16,407 nucleotides of DNA from Phenylobacterium sp. (GCA_025350885.1 JANXXA010000020.1:1-16407), one strand, 5' to 3'; shown: positions 6,511-13,691, numbered from the stretch's first letter. Program-made: numbers and translations. The notes: a model not told the origin generated them from the sequence alone.

Positions 6511-8607
6511 TCAGCCCGTCAGCAGGGCCTGGACGATCTTCTCCCGCGTCATTGGCAGGTCGCGGATGCGCGCGCCGAGCGCGTGGGCGACGGCGTTGCC
6601 GATGGCGGCCATCACCGGGCCCTGGCTGACCTCGCCCAGGCCAAGCGCACGGGTGTCGCGGGTGTTGAGCAGTTCGATCTCCACCGGCGGGATCTCGCTG
6701 AAGCGCAGGATCGGATAGTCGTCCCAGGTCACCGAGGCGACCCCGGCCCCGCCCAGCTTCACCTGCTCCTTCAGCGTCCAGCTGGCGGCCATGATCATGC
6801 CGCCCTCGAGCTGGTTTTTCGCCCCGTCCGGGTTGATGATCAGCCCGCCGTCGCAGGCGCACCAGAGGCGCTTGAGCCGGACCTCGGTATCGACCTCGAC
6901 CTGCGCGGCGCAGGCCACGATGGCGCCGCGACCCCGGTGGCGGTCATAGGCCAGGCCCAGGCCGCGGCCGGTCGCCGCCGCTCCGCGATCAGCCCAGCCG
7001 CACATCGCCGCCAGCCTGGTCAGCACGGCGCGACCGCGTGGGTCGCTGAGCATGGCCAGGCGATAGGCCAGCGGGTCCTGCCCCACGGCTTCGGCGAGTT
7101 CGTCGATGAAGCTCTCGGCGGCGAAGGTGTTGGCCGCTCCGCCCAGGCTGCGCAGCGAGGACGAGCGGATCGGCGTCTCGATCACGTGCTCCAGCGTACG
7201 CGTCGCCGCGATGTCATAAGAAGGCGTGGCGTTCAGCAGGCCACCGGAGAAGCGCGAACCGTCGGGCATCAGCCGCTGCGCAGGCTTGGGCGGCGTCACA
7301 TAGCCGGGCAGCGCGCTCTCGGCCACCGCCGTGCCCCGCGCGCCGGTGTGCGGGGTGTTCCAGATCTCGGCGGTGTAGTCCACCAGCCGGTCCGAGGCGT
7401 CGAGCTCGGCGGTGAGCTCCATCAGCATCGCGGTGCCGACAGGGGCAAAACCAAACTCGTCCTCGCGCCGCCACTGCACGCGGATCGGCGCGCCGGGACG
7501 TCGGATGGCGATCAGCGCGGCGTCGATCGGCGGGTCGTCGGCGCCGTTGTGGCCATAGCAGCCCGGCCCCTGGCCGTGGATTACCTCGATGGCCTGTGGC
7601 TCCAGGCCGGTGATCCGCGCCGCCAGCGCTCGCATCGGATAGACGCCCTGATTGTGCGTCCAGATGGTCAGCTTGCCATCCTGGAATTGGGCCAGCCCGG
7701 CCGAGGGGCCGAGCGAGCCGTGGCTGAGGAACGGCTTGGTGTAGGTGGCCGTGATCCGCCGGCGGTTGGAGGGGCCGGGTGATGGCGCGCCGGCGGCGAA
7801 GTCCTCGTACGGAAGGGTCTTGAGCGCGGCGGGCTCGCTGAGCGTGGGGTCCATGTCCCGCACACCGTCCCAGCGCGCGGCCCTCTCGGCGGCGGCATGG
7901 GCGCGCGCGGCCTCGGCCTCGGTCGCGCAGATCAGGGCCACGAAGGCATGGTCGATGAGGATGTCGACGTCGCCGACGGCGCGGCGGACGGCGGCCTCGT
8001 CCAGGCTCACCAGCCTCGCCTGCGGGCTAGGCTGGCGCAGGACGCGGGCGTGGCGCAGGCCCGGCAGCGACAGGTCGTGCAGGAAGGCCTCGCCGAACAG
8101 CTTGGCGGGCAGGTCGAGGCGGGGCTCGTTGCGGCCCACGACCCGCAGGCGGTCCGGGGTCTTCAGCGGCGCATCGCCGGTGGGCGCCCGGGCGAGGTCG
8201 ACCTCACCAGCCAGGCTCCAGTAGTCCAGGCCAGTGGGCTGGCCGCCCTTGAGAAACGCGCCGTCGCGAATATCCAGTTCGGCGGCGTCGCATCCCAGCC
8301 TGCCGGCCGCGGCGGCGGTGAACAGCGCGCGCACCTCGGCGCAGGCGGCGCGGATGGCCGGACCGGAAAACTCGATCGACATGGAGCCGACGGTCAGTCC
8401 CTCGTCGGGGATGTCGCCGGTGGCCGCCGGCACGACGCGCAGACTGGCGAAGGGCGCGTCCAGCTCGTCGGCGGCGATCTGGGCGAGCGCGGTGGCGATC
8501 CCCTGGCCGTATTCCATCCGCCCGAACGCGATCCGCACGCGACCATCGGGTTCGAAGCTGACCCAGCGGTCGAGGCGCGGATTGGCGGCGAGCATGGCGG
8601 GGATCAT
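6511..8607 (-). CDS. Molybdopterin-binding large subunit of a xanthine-dehydrogenase-family hydroxylase
   Basis: Large subunit (698 residues) of a molybdenum hydroxylase, which adds oxygen from water to an N-heterocycle or aldehyde and passes electrons to the [2Fe-2S] subunit. Recognisable segments include an early RMEYGQGIATALAQIAADEL, HGSLGPSAGLAQF with LTIWTHNQGVYPMR in the middle, GPGCYGHNGADD, RVQWRREDEF, LRSLGGAANTFAAESFIDELA, GGLIINPDGAKNQLEGG, and the C-terminal GLGEVSQGP with the expected catalytic Glu. The layout resembles isoquinoline 1-oxidoreductase beta and the Mo part of nicotinate dehydrogenase B; substrate is not predictable. No Tat signal precedes MIPAMLAANPRLDRW and no cytochrome c motif (CxxCH) is seen in it, so it is probably cytoplasmic. 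The ATG overlaps the small-subunit stop as ATGA. No XdhC-type maturation gene is in the window. Confidence 0.9.
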   Translation of the reverse strand: MIPAMLAANPRLDRWVSFEPDGRVRIAFGRMEYGQGIATALAQIAADELDAPFASLRVVPAATGDIPDEGLTVGSMSIEFSGPAIRAACAEVRALFTAAAAGRLGCDAAELDIRDGAFLKGGQPTGLDYWSLAGEVDLARAPTGDAPLKTPDRLRVVGRNEPRLDLPAKLFGEAFLHDLSLPGLRHARVLRQPSPQARLVSLDEAAVRRAVGDVDILIDHAFVALICATEAEAARAHAAAERAARWDGVRDMDPTLSEPAALKTLPYEDFAAGAPSPGPSNRRRITATYTKPFLSHGSLGPSAGLAQFQDGKLTIWTHNQGVYPMRALAARITGLEPQAIEVIHGQGPGCYGHNGADDPPIDAALIAIRRPGAPIRVQWRREDEFGFAPVGTAMLMELTAELDASDRLVDYTAEIWNTPHTGARGTAVAESALPGYVTPPKPAQRLMPDGSRFSGGLLNATPSYDIAATRTLEHVIETPIRSSSLRSLGGAANTFAAESFIDELAEAVGQDPLAYRLAMLSDPRGRAVLTRLAAMCGWADRGAAATGRGLGLAYDRHRGRGAIVACAAQVEVDTEVRLKRLWCACDGGLIINPDGAKNQLEGGMIMAASWTLKEQVKLGGAGVASVTWDDYPILRFSEIPPVEIELLNTRDTRALGLGEVSQGPVMAAIGNAVAHALGARIRDLPMTREKIVQALLTG

Positions 8608-9086
8608 GCGGGGGCTCCCTCACGCATTCGGCGCGCCGCCAGGGCGACCGCCTCCAGAATGCGGTTGTGCACGCCGCAGCGGCAGAGGTGCCAGTCCAGC
8701 GCCTGGGCGATCTCCGCCCGGTTGGGATCGGCGTTGCGGTCCAGCAGCGCCTTGGCGCCCACCAGGATGCCCGAGAGGCAGTAGCCGCACTGGCCGGCCT
8801 GCAGCTCCAGGAACGCGGCCTGAAGCGGGTGAGGTCGCTCAGGCGTCCCGAGACCTTCGGAGGTCATGACGGCCTTGCCGGCGACGGCGCCGACCTCCAT
8901 GGCGCAGGCGGCTTTCTCCTCGCCATCCACCAGCACCGCGCAGCTGCCGCACTGGGCCATGCCGCAGCCGAACCGTGCGCCGCTGACCCCAAGCGGGCCT
9001 CGCAGCACGTCGAGCAGACTGTCGGTCGCCTCGGCCTCGACGCTGACCGCGTGGCCGTTCAGGATAAGTTCGATCTTGCGCTGCAC
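8604..9086 (-). CDS. [2Fe-2S] small subunit of the molybdenum hydroxylase
   Basis: Electron-transfer subunit of 160 residues with two [2Fe-2S] clusters. The plant-type ferredoxin cluster uses Cys41, 46, 49 and 61 (FGCGMAQCGSCAV ... AAC). The second, in the helical domain, uses Cys100, 103, 135 and 137 (GQCGYCLSG ... LCRCG). The frame is open further upstream to 9236, but that part is unlike any ferredoxin N-terminus. The GTG at 9086 gives VQRKIELILNGHAV, a normal start, and has GGAG 7 bases before it. It is the first gene of a two-gene operon, with ATGA overlap to the large subunit. It faces the metal-transporter operon across a 134-bp region that holds a Zur-like palindrome, so shared control is possible. 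Confidence 0.93.
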   Translation of the reverse strand: MQRKIELILNGHAVSVEAEATDSLLDVLRGPLGVSGARFGCGMAQCGSCAVLVDGEEKAACAMEVGAVAGKAVMTSEGLGTPERPHPLQAAFLELQAGQCGYCLSGILVGAKALLDRNADPNRAEIAQALDWHLCRCGVHNRILEAVALAARRMREGAPA

Positions 9087-9220
9087 AGGCCGTCTCCAGG
9101 AGGCGGCCACTAAAGGCTGACGCGCCCCCAGCTGGCAACCGTCCGCCTGGCGACCGCGCCTTGACCCACTGGAAGTGTTATAGAATAACATGCTTTCCTC
9201 CGGTCCCCCGAAGGCCCGCC
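9087..9220. promoter_or_regulatory. Divergent promoter region between the Mo-hydroxylase and CDF operons
   Basis: This 134-bp gap separates the two start codons of divergent operons. Its right half holds TTGACC at 9161-9166 and the AT-rich TATAGAAT at 9179-9186, the only strong AT island in the surrounding GC-rich DNA, which would serve as -35 and -10 for the plus-strand operon, although their spacing (about 12-14) is short of 17. GAAGG at 9210-9214 is the ribosome binding site of the TTG start at 9221. Confidence 0.5.
9172..9194. promoter_or_regulatory. Zur-like operator palindrome
   Basis: The core TGTTATAGAATAACA (9176-9190) is a perfect 6-bp inverted repeat around AGA, flanked on the left by GAAG. 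By eye it agrees with most positions of the proteobacterial Zur consensus remembered as GAAATGTTATA-N-TATAACATTTC. It covers the presumed -10 of the CDF operon, so a bound regulator would repress it, and it lies 86 bp upstream of the small-subunit start on the other strand. Metal-responsive control is inferred; another regulator with a similar site cannot be excluded. Confidence 0.5.
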
Positions 9221-10144
9221 TTGACTGAGACCGCATCCGTGCCCGAAACGCTCGACGTCTATCGGACCAGCCAGGCCTACCTCGGGGCCTTTCTGGGCGC
9301 CGACCATCGCCGCAACGAGCGGCGGACCTGGGTGGTGACGGCGGTCTGCGCGATCACCCTGGCGGCACAGGTCGCCGGCGGCCTCTTGTTCCGGTCGATG
9401 GCGCTGACCGCGGCGGGGCTGCACATGGCCGCGCATGTGGCGGCCCTGCTGGTGGCGGCCGGCGCCTATGGGCTGGCGAGACGCTATGCGGGCAGTCCGA
9501 GATTCACCTGGGGCGCGGGCAAGCTGGGCGACTTGGCCGGGTTCGCCAACGCCGTGGTGCTGGGCCTGACAGCCGTCCTGATCGCGGTGGAGAGCGGGCG
9601 GCGGCTGCTTCAGCCGCAGGCGGTGAACTATGCCTCGGCCTTGCCGCTGGCCGGCGGGGGCCTGGTCGTCACCCTGGTCTGCGTCTGGCTCCTGCGGCCG
9701 GACAGGAGCGCGGCGCAGGACCTCAATCTGTCGGCCGCGCACCTGCATCTGAGCGCCGACGCCGGGGTCGGGGTGCTGACGATCGCGGGCCTGGTGCTCG
9801 GATGGCGGCTCGGCTGGGCCTGGGCTGATCCGCTGGCGGGACTGGCCGGCGCCGCGCTCGTGGCGCAATTTGGTGTCAGTCTGATCCGCAGGACCGCCGC
9901 AACCTTGCTCGACATGACCCCCTCGTCCGACCTGACCGCCGAGATTCGCGCCCGCCTGCAGGCCGGGGGAGAACGGGTGCTGGATCTGCATGTCTGGCGC
10001 CTCGGCCCCGGGCATCACGCCGCCGTTGCGGTGGTCAGCGCCGAGCCCGCGCCTTCGACGCAGGTCCTGCGGGCCCGGCTGACAGGGCTCCCGGGCCTCA
10101 GTCACCTCACTGTCGAGGCGCGCGGCCCAGGAGCGCGGACGTGA
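9221..10144 (+). CDS. Cation diffusion facilitator (CDF) metal transporter, DmeF-like
   Basis: Inner-membrane metal/proton antiporter of about 307 residues. After a hydrophilic N-terminus (NERRTW at about 32-37) come hydrophobic helices and a cytoplasmic C-terminal domain with LDLHVWRLGPGHHAAVAVV. The two metal-ligand pairs are visible: HxxxH in helix 2 (His68, His72 in GLHMAAH) and HxxxD in helix 5 (His176, Asp180 in HLSAD). These, together with FTWGAGKLGDLAGFANAVVLGL, resemble the cobalt/nickel exporter DmeF. The His-rich cytoplasmic loop usual before helix 5 is missing; the loop reads RPDRSAAQDLNL. The Asp common in helix 2 (ADGWH) is replaced (AAGLH). Start TTG 9221 is chosen for GAAGG 6 bases upstream; GTG 9239 is an alternative. 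Its stop overlaps the beta-lactamase start by GTGA. Metal specificity (Zn, Co or Ni) is uncertain. Confidence 0.88.
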   Translation: MTETASVPETLDVYRTSQAYLGAFLGADHRRNERRTWVVTAVCAITLAAQVAGGLLFRSMALTAAGLHMAAHVAALLVAAGAYGLARRYAGSPRFTWGAGKLGDLAGFANAVVLGLTAVLIAVESGRRLLQPQAVNYASALPLAGGGLVVTLVCVWLLRPDRSAAQDLNLSAAHLHLSADAGVGVLTIAGLVLGWRLGWAWADPLAGLAGAALVAQFGVSLIRRTAATLLDMTPSSDLTAEIRARLQAGGERVLDLHVWRLGPGHHAAVAVVSAEPAPSTQVLRARLTGLPGLSHLTVEARGPGART

Positions 10145-11256
10145 TCGCGCGGGGCGCCGTCGTGGCGTTGACCCTGGCCGGGCTGGGGCTCGTCGGGCTG
10201 GGCGCCTGGGCCGGGGCCACCCGGCTGACGGCGCAGAAGGTCACCTATGTCGCCGGCCCGGCGCCGGTGCGTCCGGTTCGGACGGGTCCGCCCGCGCCGG
10301 CGGAATTCCAGGACGAGCTTGAACGACTGGCGCGCGCCTATGGCGACCCGATGGGGATCGCGGTCACCGACCTCAGTGCAGGTTGGACAGCCGCCGTGGC
10401 CGGTAACGAACGCTTTCCCCAGCAGAGCGTCTCCAAGCTTTGGGTGGCGCTGGCCGTACTGCAGGCGGTGGACGAGGGTCGCCTGTCACTGGATCGCACG
10501 GTGACCATGGGGTCACAGGACCGCTCTGTCTTCTATCAGCCGCTGACCCGGCGCATTCGCGGGCCGCGCGGAGCGCTTGACATCACCATTGCCGACCTGC
10601 TGCGTCATGCCCTGATCGAGAGCGACAACGCCGCCAACGACATGCTGATCCGCGAAGTCGGGGGTCCCGGCGTGGTGACCCGGACCCTCGCCGCCAAAGG
10701 ACTGGCGGGTCTGTCGCTGGGCGGCACCGAACGCGACGTCCAGACGCGCACGGCCGGACTGACCTGGAAGCCGGAATATGGCGCGACCTGGATCTTCAAG
10801 CAGGCGCGCGCCCAACTGCCCGACGCGGTGCGCGACCAGGCGCTGGCCGGCTATCTCGCCGACCCACCGGACGGGGCCACCCCCATCGGAATCGTCACCG
10901 CGCTGACCGCCCTCACCGAGGGCAAGCTGCTGAGCAAGGCCTCGACAGATTTCATGCTGGAGCTGATGGGTGAAGCGCGCACCGGGACGATGCGGCTGCG
11001 TGGCGGCCTGGCTCCCGGCTGGGCTCTGGCCCACAAGACCGGGACAGGTCCCGACTGGCGCGGCGCCTCGGTGGGGATCAACGACGTCGGCCTGCTGACG
11101 GCCCCGGACGGCCACACCTATGCGGTGGCGGTGATGATCCGCCAGACCACCCGGCCGGCGTCGGTTCGCCACGCCCTGATGCGCAATGTCACCCGCGCGG
11201 TGGCCGCCCAGTGGCAGACCGGCGGGTTCAGCGCCCAGACCCAGACGGCGAATTAG
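10141..11256 (+). CDS. Class A-type serine beta-lactamase family protein
   Basis: Exported serine hydrolase of 371 residues. Residues 6-25 are a hydrophobic signal or anchor, with AWA-GA a possible cleavage site; there is no lipobox Cys. The catalytic motifs are intact: Ser96-Val-Ser-Lys99 (S70xxK), Ser161-Asp-Asn163 (SDN) and Lys299-Thr-Gly301 (KTG). Aligning from GGPGVVTRTL, the general base Glu166 matches Glu197 in GTERDVQ, and Asn170 is replaced by Gln. About 34 extra residues lie between this Glu and DGATP, so the omega-loop region is much longer than in TEM. Length also exceeds the usual 290 through the N-terminal linker. GTG start overlaps the transporter stop, so the two are translationally coupled. 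It may hydrolyse beta-lactams or be a cell-wall-related hydrolase. It converges on a small secreted protein gene, 3 bases apart. Confidence 0.87.
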   Translation: MIARGAVVALTLAGLGLVGLGAWAGATRLTAQKVTYVAGPAPVRPVRTGPPAPAEFQDELERLARAYGDPMGIAVTDLSAGWTAAVAGNERFPQQSVSKLWVALAVLQAVDEGRLSLDRTVTMGSQDRSVFYQPLTRRIRGPRGALDITIADLLRHALIESDNAANDMLIREVGGPGVVTRTLAAKGLAGLSLGGTERDVQTRTAGLTWKPEYGATWIFKQARAQLPDAVRDQALAGYLADPPDGATPIGIVTALTALTEGKLLSKASTDFMLELMGEARTGTMRLRGGLAPGWALAHKTGTGPDWRGASVGINDVGLLTAPDGHTYAVAVMIRQTTRPASVRHALMRNVTRAVAAQWQTGGFSAQTQTAN

Positions 11257-11259
11257 CGC

Positions 11260-11637
11260 CTACTTCGGCATGCCCTTCACCAGCTTCAGCCGGATCGGCG
11301 TCCCGACCAGGTCCTTCGAGGTCAGGCCGACCTCAGGATCGGCGGGCAGGACCTGACAGAAGCTGAACGGCATGGCCGGGCTGGTCTGTCTGAGGCAAAC
11401 CTTCTCGCCGCGCATCGACCACTTGCCCGCCAGCGGGGAGCCGCGCCGGCTGCGGCCGGTCCAGGTCCCATCGGACTTGAGCCAGATCTTCTGCGAACGG
11501 CCGTCAGGATAGGTCGAGGTTACCGTATTGCCGAAGGTGGCCGCGATGCCGGCGGGCCCCGCCTCGGCGTGGGCGGCCGGGGTGGCGGCGATGCAGGCCA
11601 GGGCGGCTGCGGCGATCAGGAAGATCTTCATCGTCAT
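11260..11637 (-). CDS. Small secreted protein of unknown function
   Basis: A 125-residue protein with a clear Sec signal peptide: basic MTMK, a hydrophobic stretch IFLIAAAALACIAATP and an AHA cleavage site after residue 24. The mature part of about 100 residues looks beta-rich, with YPDGRSQKIWLKSDGTWTG and GKWSMRGEKVCLRQ, a strand pattern like small periplasmic beta-barrel proteins. Two Cys in the mature part (KVCLRQ and SFCQV) could form a disulfide. I do not recognise the family. Start ATG 11637 has a weak GGA 6 bases upstream; ATG 11631 is equally possible. It is the last gene of a minus-strand group after the amidase and zinc-ribbon genes, 73 bases downstream of the latter, and meets the beta-lactamase gene tail to tail. 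Confidence 0.75.
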   Translation of the reverse strand: MTMKIFLIAAAALACIAATPAAHAEAGPAGIAATFGNTVTSTYPDGRSQKIWLKSDGTWTGRSRRGSPLAGKWSMRGEKVCLRQTSPAMPFSFCQVLPADPEVGLTSKDLVGTPIRLKLVKGMPK

Positions 11638-11710
11638 GGCGGATCCAATTGTGCGAGGCGCGACAGGACGCCACCTTGCCGCCGGTCGAAGTGAACCGCG
11701 CCTGAAGGGG

Positions 11711-11923
11711 CTATCGCGGCAGGGCCGGTTGAGCCAGAGGGGCCATGGGGGTCGGGCCCTGCTCGACGCGGGCGTCGGCGCCCGACCAGGCGTGCACCTG
11801 CTGGCAGACCGGACAGCGAAACGACCGCGTCTCCACCATCGTCTGAAGCTCGAAGTCCTGACTGCGGTGGCCGGTGGGCACGTCCTGACCGGAAGTCGGG
11901 CAGCGGATGATGATCCTGGGCAT
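11711..11923 (-). CDS. Small zinc-ribbon protein
   Basis: A 70-residue protein whose first 50 residues look like a compact metal-binding unit: IIIRCPTSGQDVPTG with Cys8, then RSFRCPVCQQVHAW with Cys37, Cys40 and His44. Three Cys and one or two His (His19, His44) could bind one zinc. Short alphaproteobacterial proteins with RCPxTGxxVPTG ... FRCPxC are remembered as common and uncharacterised. The C-terminal 20 residues are Pro/Ala-rich and probably disordered. There is no signal peptide, so it is cytoplasmic. ATG 11923 has GAGA 4 bases upstream and sits 15 bases after the amidase stop, suggesting co-transcription. Role unknown; nucleic-acid or protein binding is only a guess from the ribbon fold. 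Confidence 0.7.
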   Translation of the reverse strand: MPRIIIRCPTSGQDVPTGHRSQDFELQTMVETRSFRCPVCQQVHAWSGADARVEQGPTPMAPLAQPALPR

Positions 11924-11938
11924 GCTATCTCAACGGAT

Positions 11939-13348
11939 TCAGTTGGATAAGGTTGCCTGCTCGCTCGACGACGGCGGCTGGAACCCGCCGAATTCACGCT
12001 CCAGATGTTCCGCGAAAGCCAGCGTCGTGCGGTCTTCCAGGAACGGTCCGATGATCTGCGCGCCGATTGGCAGGCCGGCGCGGGTCCGGCCGATTGGGAT
12101 AGCGGTGGCCGGCAGGTTGGCCAGGGTCGCCATGCCAGGCCAGGCGAGCTGGGCGAAGTAGGGCGTTGGCTGGCCGTCGATATCCAGGGTCCTCGCCTGC
12201 CCTTCCAGCGCCTGCGCATGCGGGAAGGCCACCTGGCCGAAGACCGGGGCCAGCACCACGTCGAAGGCTTCGAACAGGGCGCTCCACTGTCGGCGCGCCG
12301 CCGCCTGGGCGTCCAGCATCGTCAGCCACGCATTGGCGCTGGCCGTGCTGGGCTCCGGGCCGCCGCGCGACATGGCCACGCCCAGCAGGCCGGCGTAGGT
12401 CTCCTGCGCCTTGGTCAGGTCAGGCATGAGATCGCTTTCGCGCCCAATCCGGACGCCCATGATCTCAAGCTTGCCGGCCAGGGTCGCGAGCGCCGCGCGA
12501 ATCTCGGCATCGACGGCGGCCACGGGATGCTCATCGATCACCAGCACCCGGAAATCAGCCAGCCGGGCGTGGCGCGCGGCGGGGAGCGCCAGGCGGTAGG
12601 CCTTCGACTGCGGTAGGTCCGGGCCGGCGACGACATGAAGCGCCAATGTGAGGTCGGCCGCGGTCCGCGCCAGCGGCCCGACCACCGCCAACGGCGGGGG
12701 GGCGCCGTCGGCGTACGGCGGCTGGTGCCCGCGGGACGGAACCAGGTCGAACGACGGCTTGTGCCCATAGACCCCGCAGAAGGCGGCGGGCACGCGGATC
12801 GAACCGCCGATATCGGACCCGAACTCCAGCGGGACCATGCCGGCCGCCAGCGCCGCGGCGCCGCCTCCGGACGAGCCTCCGGGCGTCCGCGTCAGGTCAT
12901 GGGGATTGTTGGTCCGCCCATAGACCGGATTGGCGCTCTGCCAGTCGGCGAGAAACGGCGGGATGTTGGTCTTGCCGAGGATCACCGCCCCGGCCGCCTT
13001 CAGCCGTCCGACGGCAACGCTGTCTTCCGGCGCGCGGAAATCCTTGAACGGCTCGAACCCCCAGGTGGTCGGCAGGCCCGCGACGTTGTGCGACTCCTTG
13101 ACGGTCATCGGCAGGCCCAGCAACGGCCGCCGCTCACCCCGCGCCAAGGCCAGATCGGCGTCGCGGGCGGCCTGGCGCGCACGGTCGAAGTCGCGCACCA
13201 CCACGGCGTTGATCGCCGGATCGCGCGCCTCGATCCGCGCAATGGCGGCGTCGGTCAGTTCCAGGGCGCTGACCCGGCGGGCGGCCAGGGCCGCGACCAG
13301 ATCGGTCGCCGAGGCATCCAGGGTGTCGCGGCTCAGGGTCTCGGACAT
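11939..13348 (-). CDS. Amidase of the amidase-signature family
   Basis: Serine amidase of 469 residues, normal length. The Ser-cisSer-Lys triad is complete: Lys84 in LPMTVKES, the cis-Ser in the GGSSGGG loop (159-160), and the nucleophile Ser183 in GSDIGGSIRVPA. GHKPSFDLVPSRG follows as usual, and the C-terminal ATLANLPATAIPIG and GLPIGAQIIGP complete the fold. It hydrolyses carboxamides; the substrate is not predictable, and GatA is unlikely because gatB and gatC are absent. ATG 13348 has GGAG 9 bases upstream. It appears to be the first gene of a minus-strand group with the zinc-ribbon and secreted protein. Upstream lies a 343-bp gene-free stretch holding a palindromic repeat. Confidence 0.93.
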   Translation of the reverse strand: MSETLSRDTLDASATDLVAALAARRVSALELTDAAIARIEARDPAINAVVVRDFDRARQAARDADLALARGERRPLLGLPMTVKESHNVAGLPTTWGFEPFKDFRAPEDSVAVGRLKAAGAVILGKTNIPPFLADWQSANPVYGRTNNPHDLTRTPGGSSGGGAAALAAGMVPLEFGSDIGGSIRVPAAFCGVYGHKPSFDLVPSRGHQPPYADGAPPPLAVVGPLARTAADLTLALHVVAGPDLPQSKAYRLALPAARHARLADFRVLVIDEHPVAAVDAEIRAALATLAGKLEIMGVRIGRESDLMPDLTKAQETYAGLLGVAMSRGGPEPSTASANAWLTMLDAQAAARRQWSALFEAFDVVLAPVFGQVAFPHAQALEGQARTLDIDGQPTPYFAQLAWPGMATLANLPATAIPIGRTRAGLPIGAQIIGPFLEDRTTLAFAEHLEREFGGFQPPSSSEQATLSN

Positions 13349-13455
13349 GGCGCGGGTCTCCTTCGCGCCGATCCGAACATCGCCGGCCGGAGATGTCCAG
13401 AACCGCGATGGCTCTGCCAGGGCTCCGAACTCGGGTCAACAGACTACAAATTTTC

Positions 13456-13573
13456 TCTGTCATCCCGGCCGTAAGCCTGCGCACGCAGGCTGAAGCGCCG
13501 GGACCCAGGAGGTTCAGGCTGTGCGGTTGCTCCTGGGTCCCGGCGCTCCCTTGCGGTCGGCCGGGATGACAGA
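13456..13573. repeat. Palindromic repeat element, copy 1
   Basis: A nested inverted repeat. The outer arms TCTGTCATCCCGGCCG (13456-13471) and CGGCCGGGATGACAGA (13558-13573) are perfect 16-base complements. The inner arms GCGCCGGGACCCAGGAG (13495-13511) and CTCCTGGGTCCCGGCGC (13530-13546) are perfect 17-base complements. A side hairpin AGCCTGC-GCAC-GCAGGCT (13474-13491) sits between the left arms. The whole would fold into a branched structure. A second copy, in opposite orientation, is near the end of the window, so this is a dispersed element rather than a one-off terminator. It carries no gene; a miniature non-autonomous mobile element or REP-like sequence is inferred. Confidence 0.9.
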
Positions 13574-13620
13574 TTTTGGGGGCTTGCCTGACAGATCAAC
13601 CCAATGTCCTTGCCCTGATG

Positions 13621-13650
13621 CCTCTGCCTCTGCCTCTGCCTCTGCCGCTG
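13621..13650 (+). repeat. Hexanucleotide tandem repeat
   Basis: Four perfect CCTCTG units are followed by one CCGCTG variant. It lies 42 bases beyond the rsfS stop codon, outside any supported gene. Such short tandem repeats can vary in copy number between strains. Confidence 0.85.
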
Positions 13651-13691
13651 GCTTGGAAGCCGATCAACCGGGTCGCGGGCGCGGGCCGCCC

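Larger units (their letters stand above)
13349..13691. other. Gene-free region between rsfS and the amidase gene
   Basis: No supported gene. It holds a 118-bp palindromic repeat (13456-13573), a hexanucleotide tandem repeat (13621-13650), and on the right the 107 bases before the amidase start, where its promoter must lie. The latter has AT-rich AGACTACAAATTTTCTC at 13441-13457 but no clear promoter pair. Confidence 0.6.

Noticed and set aside
9161..9220. Longer N-terminus of the CDF protein from a TTG at 9161
   Set aside because: That TTG is the presumed -35 element and has no ribosome binding site; TTG 9221 has one.
9087..9236. N-terminal extension of the [2Fe-2S] subunit to 9236
   Set aside because: It would run through the Zur-like site and promoter, does not resemble ferredoxin N-termini, and the GTG at 9086 has a good ribosome binding site.
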